A stretch of DNA of 64,000 nucleotides from NCBI GenBank assembly GCA_037127315.1, contig JBBBDQ010001026.1, forward strand, positions 7,022,501 through 7,086,500, written 5' to 3'. The DNA is from Ascarosepion bandense. Taxonomy: Eukaryota > Mollusca > Cephalopoda > Sepiida > Sepiidae. The stretch's first letter is position 1; each line of letters opens with the position of its first letter. A model generated the notes under the pieces. The model saw only the letters and a program-made list of their open reading frames with translations. It had not been told where the DNA came from and ran no database searches. Shown here piece by piece: positions 1-9,689 of this stretch. The translations under genes were made by a program, and so were the position numbers.

Positions 1-170
1 AATATCTTATTTAATATCTTATTTAATATCTTATTTAATATCTTTAATATCTTATTTAATATCTTATTTAATATCTTATAATATCTTATATCTTATTTAA
101 TATCTTATAATATCTTATATCTTATTTAATATCTTATTTAATATCTTATAATATCTTATATCTTATTTAG
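1..170. repeat. 12-bp AT-rich minisatellite
   Basis: Degenerate tandem array of a 12-base unit (aatatcttattt), with shorter variants where part of the unit is lost. It begins at the window edge, so its left end is unseen. Confidence 0.9.
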
Positions 171-429
171 TTGTAAAACGTTTTTATAGAAATTGTTTTA
201 TTTTATAAATAAATAATTTTGTTTCAGTTGACTTTATTTTGATCTTTATTTTGATAGTTAATCAGTAATCATTTTCCTTAAGCATTTGTTGGTTATATGC
301 ATGTTATTTCATTTAGATTTTATCCATTTTCTAGTGTTAACATTTTGCAATGTCTACATATGACAGTTACCGCATTGCGTTTATTTAATAGATTTTTATT
401 CTTAAGTGATTTAATAATATATAGTTTTT

Positions 430-469
430 CGCCCAAGCGTGGATCACGTATGGCACTAACCTGACTGAA
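430..469 (+). repeat. tRNA-SINE 3' tail fragment
   Basis: Matches only the last ~40 bases of the abundant tRNA-like SINE of this window (cgcccaagcgtgg, then atcacgtatggcac). It lies about 40 bases from the 3' end of a full copy on the opposite strand, so two SINE tails face each other. Confidence 0.7.
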
Positions 470-510
470 TGTTGATGGTTTTATAAATGTGCATTTAGTC
501 ATTGCGTTTT

Positions 511-812
511 CAGTCAGTCAGTTAAGTGCCATACGTGATACACGCGTGGGTGATCATGTTTCGAAAGAGACATGACGGACTGGGCAGAAGATTTTTCCGC
601 AGCAGGTTGCCATTACTTTCTGCGGTAGACTGATTGCCAGCCAAGACTATAGAACGCAATCTTCCCTGAAATTTAACCCATAACTAGAGGGAAGAGAAGG
701 ATTATTACCTTTCCCAAATTATTTGTGCGTAAATGAATTCAACCGGAATTGGAACTCGGCTCCCCGATTTCTCGTTTCGAGCTGATATCCACTGCACCAC
801 AACGCACACCCG
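511..812 (-). mobile_element. tRNA-derived SINE, near full length
   Basis: Member of the commonest short element here (about 310 bp). Read on the minus strand it starts tgtgcgttgtgg, has an A-box-like tggtgcattggata, a B-box-like gagttcgaattcc, a body with a conserved gggttaaataacagg block, a 9-bp stem-loop (tcatgtctc / gagacatga) and a tail ending in (actg)n. The boxes are those of a tRNA-type RNA polymerase III promoter; no protein is encoded. Confidence 0.85.
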
Positions 813-954
813 TCGTTTTAATAACTCTAAAAGAAACGCGAAACGTTATATCACTTCCATGGAGCTAAGTTTAGAGTCTGGAGACTTATCTTTGTCAATT
901 CACTGCATTCATGATGGATGAATACTTAACATATGGAATAACCAGCTGAATTTT

Positions 955-1195
955 ATAGAACTCATAATGTAAAAAAGGGGCTTTGAAAATTTGATACTCA
1001 CAGGACATATTGAAAGCAGTTGGGACAGAGGAAAATAGCACATTACATACTTAGTGAACTTCACTAAACGAAGAGTGAAAAAAGTTTTGGGAAAAATTAT
1101 TATGTATTACCATATATTACCATATATTCATGAAGAAGAAGAAGAAGAAGAAGAAGCAGAAGAAGAAGAAGAAGAAGAAGAAATGTTGTATGGCT
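955..1195 (+). pseudogene. RTE-like LINE 3' remnant with (GAA)n tail
   Basis: A decayed stretch around 980-1050 matches the segment of the RTE-type reverse transcriptase copies that encodes the LENLILTG..EG motif. It then runs to a (GAA)n tract at 1135-1182, the tail type seen at the clearer copies. Short and heavily mutated. Confidence 0.5.
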
Positions 1196-1869
1196 ATATA
1201 TTTATTCATAATTGCGAGTTATGGTTTGCAGTCAGGATGATGCATTCGGCATTACATTTGGTTCCTCAAGAGCGAAGCTTACTTTTGTTTTTATTCAAAA
1301 AAATATTATCTTCAAAAGAGAAAAGTTTTAAATGTAGTCGGTAATGCAGAATCCAAAATAGATGTACTCTCTTAAGACTTTTTTGAAATATTCTTGATCG
1401 GAATAAATTATCAAAATATGTGGTGCCATGAGATCGTCTTAATGACGTTTCTGCTCGAAATCAATGTCTGCCACCAGAATTGTTCTCTGAAGAAAAACGT
1501 TTTTGCGACACATTATCTTTAACTTTTTTTTGTAGGCAGTAGATTTATGCAATTAGTTGTACATGGAAATATTTATTTAAATGCCATTTCTAATATTCTA
1601 TTTGTGTCGGTTTCCGTCTAGGGAAACGTAACCGGAAGATGGCTCACAGCGGGAAGCACATAGGAATTTTATGGTGATGCTCTAAGGTCATTATCTGAAA
1701 TCAGTCTAAGACAAAGTACTCAGAAATTAGCAACGATATTAAAAATATCATAATCGGCCATAGTACGACACTTAAGACAGGATCAGTAAGCAAGCCGAAG
1801 GTTTATGTTCTACACGCTCTTAAAGAAAGGTAAGAAAAACAAATTAAAAATTAAATAACTGGAGAGAGT

Positions 1870-2160
1870 TCTAAGGAAATTAATGCAGAGCATCAGGAAG
1901 AGACAGCTAAAGTACTTGGAACATGCAATGAGAAAAGAGGGCTTGGATAATCTGATACTAACAGGCCAGTTAAAAAGAAGGAGAGACAGAAGAAAAAAGC
2001 CTGTAACATATTTGACTGACCTGAGCGGATGGATAGCAGAACGAGGGTTGCGTGGTGTAACAGGAGAAAGCTTGCTAAGAGCCACCAGGGACAGGGAGAC
2101 GTGGAAAGCAATGATCGCCTACGTCCTGGAAGGACACGGCACATAGAAGAAGAATATAGA
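1870..2160 (+). pseudogene. RTE-type non-LTR retrotransposon, C-terminal end
   Basis: An open stretch at 1883-2146 encodes the very C-terminus of an RTE/BovB-like reverse transcriptase polyprotein: IRKRQLKYLEHAMRKEG, a basic linker, and a terminal domain ending VLEGHGT before the stop at 2144-2146. The 3' UTR is almost absent and the sequence passes directly into agaagaagaa, the family tail. It is 5'-truncated as is usual for LINE insertions; catalytic RT motifs are missing, so it cannot act alone. Confidence 0.8.
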
Positions 2161-2305
2161 TGCCAAATGTATATAAGAAATTATAATGTGGGTATAAAAT
2201 GGGGGATCAATTCTATACTATGTTCAATATATAAACTGATCCCTTATTTTGTGGTCATCCTAGTTTCTATACGTTTATATTCTAGATTTATGGGCTTGAG
2301 CTAGT

Positions 2306-2415
2306 AGATGACAGAACGGGGTTTGGGTGGTGTAACAGGAGAAAGCGTGCTAAGAGCCACCAGGGATAGGGAGACGTGGAAAGCCATGATCGCCTACGAA
2401 AGGACAAGACACATA
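2306..2415 (+). pseudogene. RTE-like LINE terminal fragment
   Basis: About 110 bases match the last part of the RTE copy at 1870-2160 (from the ERG..GVTGES region to the GHGT end), but the end is altered and runs into cacatacacata instead of (GAA)n. A severely 5'-truncated insertion or a local duplication of its neighbour. Confidence 0.7.
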
Positions 2416-2554
2416 CACATACATGCATAATATATAATTAAGAAACGGGCAGGAGAAGTAAAACTATTAAATCAATAATAGAAAATAGAGTTTACTGACT
2501 TGGGATGGTAGAACCTGTTCAGGTCATAGCTACGAAAAAATAGGTAACCTCTAG

Positions 2555-2864
2555 TCAGTCAGTCAGTTAAGTGCCATACGTGATACACGCTTGGGTGATC
2601 ATGTCTCGAAAGAGACATGACTGACTGGGCAGATGATTATCCCGCAGTAGGTTGCCATTGCTTTCTGCGGTAGACTGGTTGCCGACCAAGACTATAGAAC
2701 CCAATCTGTTCTATTATTTAACCCATAACTAGAAGGAATAGTCGTGATTAATACCTTTCCCAAGTGTATTGCGCGTAAGTGAATGCAATGAATTACGGCT
2801 GGAATTCGAACTCGGCTCCTCGATTTTTCGTTCCGAGCCGATATCCAATGCACCACAACGCACA
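2555..2864 (-). mobile_element. tRNA-derived SINE with perfect target duplication
   Basis: Full-length copy (310 bp) of the common tRNA-like SINE. It is bounded by a perfect direct repeat TAACCTCTAG at 2545-2554 and 2865-2874, which fixes the ends of the family: 5' tgtgcgttgtgg and 3' (actg)n. The duplication and the A/B boxes identify it as an RNA-mediated insertion. This is the best reference copy in the window. Confidence 0.92.
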
Positions 2865-3247
2865 TAACCTCTAGTACTGGGCTCAAAAATATATGAAAGT
2901 ATAAAAGCAGATTTTTTTCCAGTTGAAATAAAACCAGCAACATATTTTTGTAAAAAATATTAGCAGAAATATATTCAAAAATATTAGCAGCAGCACATTG
3001 AACTCTCGGTGAATCCTTCTATTAATAAAATACTTAAGTACGTAAATTATCATAGTGTAAGGAAAATAATAATAACAAAAAATCGTAACTGTGTAATATT
3101 TAAGTCTTCCGTAATATAAAAGATTTAAGCGATGTCCATGTGATCAAGACGTAGATTGAGAGTATCACCTTAAGCTACATATCCTCACTAGGTGTTCCGG
3201 ACTTCCAAACTTGTGCCACATCCAAGCTACCCACAGAAAATTACTGC

Positions 3248-3306
3248 CCCCCCAATGATATATATTTGTTTTCAATTTTTTAATGGAAAACAAATATATA
3301 TAATGG
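3248..3306. repeat. Short perfect hairpin
   Basis: Two near-complementary arms of about 23 bases (ccccaatgatatatatttg on the left, its complement on the right) flank an ~11-base AT loop. It could be a tiny palindromic MITE end pair or a chance AT hairpin; no second copy was noticed. Confidence 0.55.
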
Positions 3307-3641
3307 GGTGGTCGTAATTTCCTGTTTACATTTATCGTAGAAGATATTATCGACCCAAAGAATTTGCGATAAAAAATAACAGTTATAATAGAAATAAATA
3401 ATATTAAAATAATATGTAATAATTAAGAGCGTATTAACTCAGGGTGTTGAGATAAAAAGAAGGGTTAACTGGAAGGAATAAAATTAGTAATAAAAAATAG
3501 TAATTATAAAAGTATATCGATCAGAGATTGGACGTAAAACGCGAGAATAATAATAGAAAAAACAAGCAATAAAATAATGCTAATAATGAAGAGTGTGTTT
3601 CCGTGAAATTGCAAATTATGTAAGATAAAATAATGTTAAAT

Positions 3642-4203
3642 ATCTGGGAAGTGTTCTAAGAGAAGTTGGAAAGTGCGACACAGAGATCAGAAGGCGAATT
3701 GACATGGCAAAGGAAGCATTCCAGAAATTGAGTAAAGTATTAAGAAACAGGACAATTTCGTTAAAAACAAAGAAGAGAGTACTAGATGTGATGGCAGTTC
3801 TTCAATATGGAAGTGAATACTGGACAAAATCATCAAAGATTCAGGAAAAACTTGAAATGAGCTTCTACAGAAGGATGCTGCGAATAACATGTGAGCAATG
3901 ATGAGGTTTTGGAAATGATGGAAATGAAAAGGAAATTAATACTGAGCATCAGGAAGCGACAGCTGAAGTTACTGGGACATGCAATGAGGAAAGAGGGCTT
4001 GAAGAACCTGATACTAACAGGCCAGATAGAGGGGAAAAGAGACAGAGGAAAGCAGCGGATAACATATTCGAAGGGCCTGAGAAAGTGGATAGAACGAAAC
4101 GGGGTTTGCGTGGAGTAACAGAAGAAAGTGTGCCAAGAGCCACCAGGGATAGGGAAACGTGAAAAACCACGATCGCCTTCGTCCAAAAGGACAAGGCACA
4201 TAA
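3642..4203 (+). pseudogene. RTE-type LINE reverse transcriptase C-terminal region, frameshifted
   Basis: Starts at YLGSVL.E and continues through MAKEAFQKLSKVLRNRT, a YGSEYWT block and FYRRMLRI in one frame (ATG 3704, stop near 3901). It resumes in a second frame at 3891 (SNDEVLE, SIRKRQLKLLGHAMRKEG, LTGQIEGKRDRGKQRITY) to a stop near 4118. The switch removes the few residues that join the two blocks in the copy at 23730. It ends in cacataaaagaagaa and a long (GAA)n tail. This is the thumb and C-terminal part of a BovB/RTE-like RT, downstream of the catalytic domain, so it is dead. Confidence 0.82.
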
Positions 4204-4395
4204 AAGAAGAAGAAGAAGAAGAAGAAGAAGAAGAAGAACAAGAACAAGAAGAAGAAGCAGAAGAAGAAGGAGAAGAAGAAGAACAAGAAGAAGAACAAGA
4301 AGAAAAAGGAGAAGAAGAACAAGAACAAGAACAAGAAGAACAAGAAGAAGAACAAGAAGAACAAGAACAAGAAGAATAAGAACAAGAAGAACAAG
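4204..4395 (+). repeat. (GAA)n / (GAACAA)n tract, LINE tail
   Basis: About 190 bases of GAA, GAACAA and GAAGCA repeats directly following an RTE-type 3' end. Open reading frames of Glu/Gln on this strand and Ser/Phe on the other are by-products of the repeat. Confidence 0.92.
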
Positions 4396-4449
4396 AAGAT
4401 ATGGTACTTGTGTTTGTGAATGGTAAAGTGTAGTTGCTGGATGAGGCTT

Positions 4450-4676
4450 TTCTTTTAAGTTGGAAGGCAGTCAAAGCAGCGGATAACATATTTGAAGGAC
4501 CTGATCCGGTGGTGGACGGAACGAGGGTTGCGTGGGATAACAGGAGAAAGTGTGCTAAAAGCCACAAGGGATAGGGAGACGTGGAAAGCCATCATCACCT
4601 ACGTCCTGAAAGGACAAGGCACATAGAAGAAGAAGAAGAAGAAGAAGAAGAAGAAGAAGAAGAAGAAGAAGAAGAG
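4450..4676 (+). pseudogene. RTE-like LINE terminus with (GAA)n tail
   Basis: Last ~175 bases of an RTE-type element (agcagcggataacatatt block, RATRDRETW-like and VLKGQGT-like coding end) followed by pure (GAA)n at 4626-4676. It lies immediately after the expanded tail of the previous copy, so the second element may have landed in the first one's tail. Confidence 0.75.
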
Positions 4677-5311
4677 AAAATGTTAGTATTAAAATAATAA
4701 TAACATTTATTCTTACTTATATTAAATGTTTTAATTAACTTTTCGATAAAAACTAGCGCTGCTATGAACAAATAAAAAATGCTGACATTTGGATAAAAAC
4801 AGGCGATTGGGAATGGTAACTAAAAATACAATGCAAATTACGTGAGGTATTTTTAGAAAATTTATTGCATATGTTTCGCGAGAAGCATTAAAAAAATGTT
4901 GTTTAAAACCCTGGGAATTAACTGCTTGTGATTATTTGAAAGGGGGAAGAACATCATGATGTACCGGAAAGAAAATCTGGAAGAACTTTGAGAAATGAAG
5001 AAAACCGAAAAAATAAAATAAAATTACAAGAAGGAATCAAAGGAGTAAAAAAATAAATAAAGAAAAGAAGGCGTAGAATAAATTAATGTAATGACGATAA
5101 AAAAGAGTTTTCATTCTTTGATCTAAAACAGACATGGGGAATCTTTTTCTGACTAATGGGCTACATGAGATGTGGTTCATCATAAGACAGACTGCAAAAC
5201 TCAAATTATTCAATGTAAATTTTTGTTATAGGTTCCGTATATATTTTCATTAGAAAGCCATTGATACAAATATCTGCTTAGATAAGGATGAATATTGTTA
5301 TTTCTTTGAAG
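4677..5311. other. No gene recognised
   Basis: AT-rich sequence (A-rich around 4980-5100) without a convincing reading frame or a repeat that I could match elsewhere in the window. Confidence 0.5.
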
Positions 5312-5895
5312 AAATTTTGGTAAATTTTCGTTTTAGGTCCCGAAGGCTTCCCCTCCTTCAAATTTATCCAAAATAGCATTATTTCAGTGCAACTGTATAT
5401 GCTGAACTCAAATCAACAGTTATTGAAGAAATTTACCTTTATTGATCTTAACGACCAGAAAAAAATCGAACTTCATCTCGAACTTTTTGTCTCCCGTAAT
5501 TCTCATGAAGTCATGTAATTAACTAAAGAATGGCTTTCGGCGAAGGCGACAAATTTTGGCCTATTTACTTTCTTTACTGAAATTTTCTGTAATGAAAGTA
5601 ATACACGTAGAAACAAAATCGCCGAAATTTGTTGCCTACGTCGAAAGTCATTCAGCAGTTAATTACATGACTCCATTAGAGTTACTGGAGACAAAATGAG
5701 CGAGATCTAGTTCGATTTTTTTCTGGACGTTCAGATCAATAAAGGTAGGTTTCTTCAGTAACTAATCGTTGATTCGAGTTCAGCATATACAGAAATAATG
5801 CTATTTTTTGCACAGAAATAATGCTATTTTGAATAAATTTGAAGGGAGAAAGCATTCGGGACCTAAAACGAAAATGTACCGAAATTTTTTTATAA
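5312..5895. mobile_element. Foldback element, copy 1 (long palindrome)
   Basis: Two arms of roughly 270-280 bases are reverse complements of each other around a centre near 5595. The outer ends read tttcgttttaggtcccgaag on the left and its complement on the right, and inner arms include actttctttactgaaatttt. The same palindrome recurs at 31078-31515. There is no coding capacity. It is best explained as a non-autonomous DNA element with very long terminal inverted repeats; the arms have diverged by point changes and small indels. Confidence 0.82.
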
Positions 5896-6104
5896 GTAAA
5901 AATTGAAGTTGTGCGCATTGATAAAAATGTAATTAAGTCATGCTGATTTCTTTTAAATTTATTCATTTGAAAATTCAAAAAAAAAAAAAAGTTAAAATTA
6001 AAAAAATGCTTATTTACTATCTTAAAATCAACAAAACGTGTCATCATAATAATAGTGATTATGATGAAAAATAAAAATAACTTGGCAGTGCCCATATCTT
6101 CTCA

Positions 6105-6223
6105 GCTTATGGCCTATCACGTTGAATACACCGGTTCTCGATCGATCACCAAAGTTAAGCAACGTTGAGCCTGGTCAGTACTTAGATGGGTGACCGCTTG
6201 GAAATGCCAGGTGCTGTAAGCGT
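6105..6223 (+). ncRNA. 5S rRNA-derived head of a composite SINE
   Basis: About 119 bases follow the animal 5S rRNA sequence nearly end to end: ggcctatcacgttgaa, caccggttctcg, atcaccaaagttaagcaacg, cctggtcagtacttagatgg, gtgaccgcttgg and gtgctgtaagcg. These include the A-box and C-box of the 5S internal control region bound by TFIIIA. It is not a plain 5S gene: several stem positions are mutated and it joins a tRNA-like SINE through a short linker (tttagtgacgga) that also occurs, slightly altered, at the copy on the minus strand near 37.8 kb. Confidence 0.9.
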
Positions 6224-6400
6224 TTAGTGACGGATGTGCGTTGTGGTGTAGTAGATATCGGCTCGGAAAGAGAAATCGGTGAGCCAAGTCCGAATTCCAG
6301 TTGAATACCCGCATTCACTTAAGCACTGGTACCCTTGGGAAAGGTATTAATCCGTCCCTTCCCTCCAGTTATGGTTTAAATAACAAGGGTAGGACTTGGG
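6224..6400 (+). mobile_element. tRNA-like half of the 5S-tRNA composite SINE
   Basis: Starts tgtgcgttgtggtg, with A-box-like and B-box-like (aagtccgaattcc) segments of the common SINE, through the ggtttaaataacaagg block, where similarity to the monomeric family ends. It carries the block gcactggtacccttggg, shared with the other composite at 37.6 kb and unlike the acgcgcaaatacccttggg of monomers, so the composite is a distinct subfamily. Confidence 0.82.
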
Positions 6401-6821
6401 AACCCTGCTCTTAAAAAACAAATCCCAATGAATCTTCATATTAAAAAAGAAAAATGTATTACTAGACACAAAAACTTATATTAAAACAACAATAAATTGT
6501 TGAAAGAAAAAGGTATTACCAGCAATAAATAAATAAAATTTATTTGGCAATAAAATGACCCGCCGAGTTTGATTTGCCATAAAAACAAACCAACCAATCA
6601 ACAACCATCTCCTCTCAAAGTAAACGACAATCACTAGTCTTAGATTATATTTTAGTGTATGGTGTAGAAATTGAATTCAAGGACTTTATCGGATACTTCA
6701 GTGGGTGGCAAAACAAATGTCTTTTTAGCCAAGAAGGGCAGATCTTTCACAAAGTATTATCTAAAGTAAATGTATGAACAGTAGATTTTAAATCTATCTA
6801 ATCTATCCTTATAATATACAC

Positions 6822-6990
6822 TCAGTTAAGTGCCATACGCTTTGGGCGATCCTGTCTCAAAAGAAACGTGACTGATTGGGCAGAAGATTATCCCGCAGTA
6901 GTTTGCCATTGCTTTCTGCGGTAGACTACTTGCAAGCCAAGGCTATAGAAACCAATCTGTCATGTTATTTTGACTCATAGCTAGAGTGGG
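6822..6990 (-). mobile_element. tRNA-derived SINE, 5'-truncated
   Basis: Only the 3' half of the common SINE (tail stem-loop to the ggttaaat block). It has the usual polarity, with the 3' end intact and the promoter half missing. Confidence 0.8.
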
Positions 6991-7118
6991 AATAGATGTA
7001 TTATATTATTAAGTAGCAATTAGTAGCGGATCAGTTTCTTACTTCATAAAAATATACAATCGACCCCCCCCACTTTATGCCCAGTAGAAGCCTTAATCAT
7101 GTCTCCAACTATTATATT

Positions 7119-7427
7119 CAGTCAGTCTGTTAAGTGCCATACGTGATACATGCTTTAGGCAATCAGGTCTCGAACGAGACATGACTGACTGGGCAGAGGA
7201 TTATCCTGCAGTAGGTTGCTATTGCTTTCTGTAGTAGATTGGTTGCCAGCAAAGACTATAGAACCCAATCTGTCTTGTTATTTAACCGATAACTGGAGGA
7301 AAGAGACGGATTAACAGCTTTTCCAAAGGTATTTGCACGTAAGTGAATAGAAGGAATTCTACTGGAATTCGAACTCGGCACCCCGATTTGTCATTCTGAG
7401 TCGATATCCACTGAATCACAACGCACA
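7119..7427 (-). mobile_element. tRNA-derived SINE, full length
   Basis: Complete copy with tail, stem-loop and A/B-box head on the minus strand, more mutated than the copy at 2555. Its 5' end abuts a MITE terminus that begins at 7432. Confidence 0.85.
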
Positions 7428-7431
7428 TATA

Positions 7432-7495
7432 CACTACTGGCCATAATTTTTAGACAACCCCAGTTTTTAAAAAAAAAGAAATGATGTATTTCATT
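7432..7495. mobile_element. Tc1/mariner-like MITE terminus fragment
   Basis: Begins cactactggccataattttt after a TA. It matches the terminal inverted repeat and subterminal aaatgatgtatttcat block of the MITE family found intact at 22373, 25978 and 56428. Only the first ~60 bases remain. Confidence 0.7.
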
Positions 7496-7556
7496 CTATT
7501 CTAGGCATCAAAATAAAGTTTAAAATCACCCCTGTCCTAACATTTTTGCACACTAA

Positions 7557-8113
7557 CGGTAGTGTGCAAAATATTAGGACAGGGGTGATTTTCCTAAAAA
7601 CCTCACTGAAATTCAAATAGAGGGTGAAATGCCAAGTAAATTGCTAATAAATATTGATTATTTAAAACTAGGTGTAAAATAAATATATTAAAAAGAAGTT
7701 ACATTTAATTTTTCCAATTTTCTATTGAACAAGTTTTTTTGAAACTACTCATTATTCTATTATCCTTGGATATGACTGACTTTTTTCTTATTCCCCCCTC
7801 TCGAATTGATAAATCTAATTTTACTTTACAAGACACAATTTGGGAACAAATACAAGCTGCTTGGCAGGAGATACGATTAGATACACAGAAGAAGCTTGTG
7901 ATGTCAATGCCTGTTAGAATGAAGGCTGTGATTAAAGCAAAAGGCTATTATAATAAATATTAAATTTATTTTGTAAAACTTGTAATACTTTTTCTTGTTA
8001 AAGGATTTGTTGAGTAAATCAAATCAAATTACTTTAATTAAATTGTTTATTTTCTGTCAATATGCCTCATAAAAGATAAAATAGTTCTTGTCCTGATACT
8101 TTTGCACAGTACT
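7557..8113 (+). mobile_element. Internally deleted Tc1-like transposon
   Basis: Terminal inverted repeats face each other: left end near 7557 (ggtagtgtgcaaaatattag, then gacagg) and right end 8088-8113 (tgtcctgatacttttgcaca). Between them lies only the last part of a Tc1-family transposase gene, so this is a deletion derivative of about 557 bp. Just left of it (7522-7556) is an inverted copy of the same terminus, giving a palindrome centred at 7558 that suggests two ends of related elements lie back to back. Confidence 0.82.
7739..7963 (+). pseudogene. Tc1-like transposase, C-terminal remnant
   Basis: The 74-residue reading frame ends with the standard C-terminus of Tc1/IS630-superfamily transposases: IWEQIQAAWQEI, a KKLVMSMPVRM block and AVIKAKGYYNKY before the stop at 7961-7963. 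The DNA-binding helix-turn-helix and the first DDE residues are absent because of the internal deletion. The ATG at 7739 is not a native start. The transposase would have cut and pasted DNA at TA sites; this remnant cannot. Confidence 0.85.
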
Positions 8114-8404
8114 GTTTTATGTGTGTGTCTGGGTGATTTTATGTATATGAACGCTGTATCAAAAATGCTTCTACAATATTTGAGGGCGACCAAAATCCAT
8201 ATAAACATAAATTCACAAATCTTTTCTTTTTGAGTAGTCAAAAAATGACGTTAAAAAAATGATGTTAAATATATAACCCAAGGTACAACCCAAAAGATTT
8301 TACAAACTTTCGAGACGGTTTATAGTACAAAACAAGGTACAAATTCTCATACAAAAATATGTTCCAAAGACCATTGATGTATGAAAACATAGCAACTGAT
8401 AACA

Positions 8405-8950
8405 TATGTTCAAAATGCTCTGCTCCTTCTTCTGCACAAGCATGCTACCGTCGGATCATTGACTCGCCAATCCTTTCAATGTGGCTTCCTTGTGTCTCTT
8501 CAACAAATACTTTCTTGGCTTCTGCTCAGATGAACTTAACTCACTGGTACCCCCATACATGAATTTGCTCGAGCCACAATATTAGCAACTAGGTCCCACC
8601 CTTTTACTTAAAATTTTAAACGCAAATTCTACTTCATCAGCTTCTTCTCTCGCACTTCCCGCCTGTGGAATTCACTTCCGTTTACTTGCTTTCCCGACAG
8701 CTACAATCTTCAAGAATTCAAATGTAAAGTCAATAGTTATCTACTATCTCACAAAATTGCTTCCTCTCTCTCTCATGCTTCTTTCTTCGTCCACTTTACT
8801 CTCATCAAAATTCTTATCCTTTTCTTACCCTCTTCCTTACACCCCCTTTAATCTGACACTCTTTCCCATAACTTTCCTTCTATGTAACCCCCTGCACAAC
8901 AGTGGCAGTAAAATGCCTTGCTTGGGACGACACGATTATAAAAAATAGAC
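8405..8950 (+). pseudogene. CR1/jockey-like LINE 3' end
   Basis: Matches the 3' part of the LINE copy at 16903-17770: FYKYF.GFCS.EL, RATRLATRSHPF-like, SRTSRLWNSLPFTCFPD and LQEFKCKVN coding blocks, now out of frame. The 3' UTR reads taaccccctgcacaacagtg and the tail is cgattataaaaaa. It has frameshifts and several stops. Confidence 0.82.
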
Positions 8951-8984
8951 AAACTAGCACATGATGACGATTGGTTTCACAGGC

Positions 8985-9310
8985 TCACATGACACGTTGA
9001 TGAATGAAATCCGTCCTCCTCTACCTGTTCATATTTTATGGTAGATGTCAGCTAGTGCATCACGAATAACGTGATTATATGTGTGTTTTCGTATTAGCAG
9101 GGGTACATTCTCTTGCAGGTTTGGAAGTGTGTTAGAAATAAACTCTGTGTAGACCACTCCTGTAAAATGTGCTGGGAGAACTTATGAAGCTACCAGACAG
9201 TTACCTATAATGCAGCTCACACATTAATCGTAAACTGATGATGTTGTCTGGTGTGTGCCATAGGGATTCTGATCAGTCCACAGATGTTGATTGTTTCATT
9301 TTGTTATTCC
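8985..9310 (-). pseudogene. DDE transposase remnant (mariner-like superfamily)
   Basis: Minus-strand reading with frame changes gives blocks typical of a large family of invertebrate mariner-like transposases: IIGNCLV, VLPAHFTGVVYTEFI, NTLPNLQENVPLLIRKH and IRDALADIYHK. The motif carrying the second catalytic Asp (DGAPAHF in the family) is damaged. A second, better copy lies at 60950-61440 on the same strand. No intact frame remains. Confidence 0.7.
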
Positions 9311-9382
9311 ATTTCTTCAAATCTTGCTTAGTACATAAACAAAATTGAAGAACAAATCAGAGATCGGCAGTTTGTGGGGTTA

Positions 9383-9673
9383 GTCAGTTAAGTGCCATAC
9401 GTGATACCCGCTTTGGACGATCATGTCTCGAAAGAGACATGACTGGCTGGGCAGAAGATTATGCCATTACTTTCTGCGATAGACTGGTTACCAACTAAGG
9501 CTCTAGAACCCAATCTATCCTATTATTTAACCAATAACTGGAGGGAAGAGACGGATTAATACCTTTCCCAAGGGTATTTGTGCGTACGTTAATACAACGA
9601 ATTCAACTGGAATTCGAACTCGGCACCCCGATTTCTCGTTCCGAGTCGATATCCCCTGTACCACAACGCACAT
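9383..9673 (-). mobile_element. tRNA-derived SINE, near full length
   Basis: Tail, stem-loop and head blocks are present on the minus strand, with an internal deletion around the cagtaggttgcc block. It sits at the left boundary of the long satellite array that follows. Confidence 0.85.
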
Positions 9674-9689
9674 CCCAAGCTTAATTGTA

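Noticed and set aside
4128..4379. Glu-rich and Phe/Ser-rich reading frames over (GAA)n
   Set aside because: Composition is dictated by the triplet repeat; both strands are open at once. Annotated as LINE tail.
6105..6223. Functional 5S rRNA gene
   Set aside because: Mutated in paired positions and fused to a tRNA-like SINE with the same order in at least two further copies; better explained as a SINE head.
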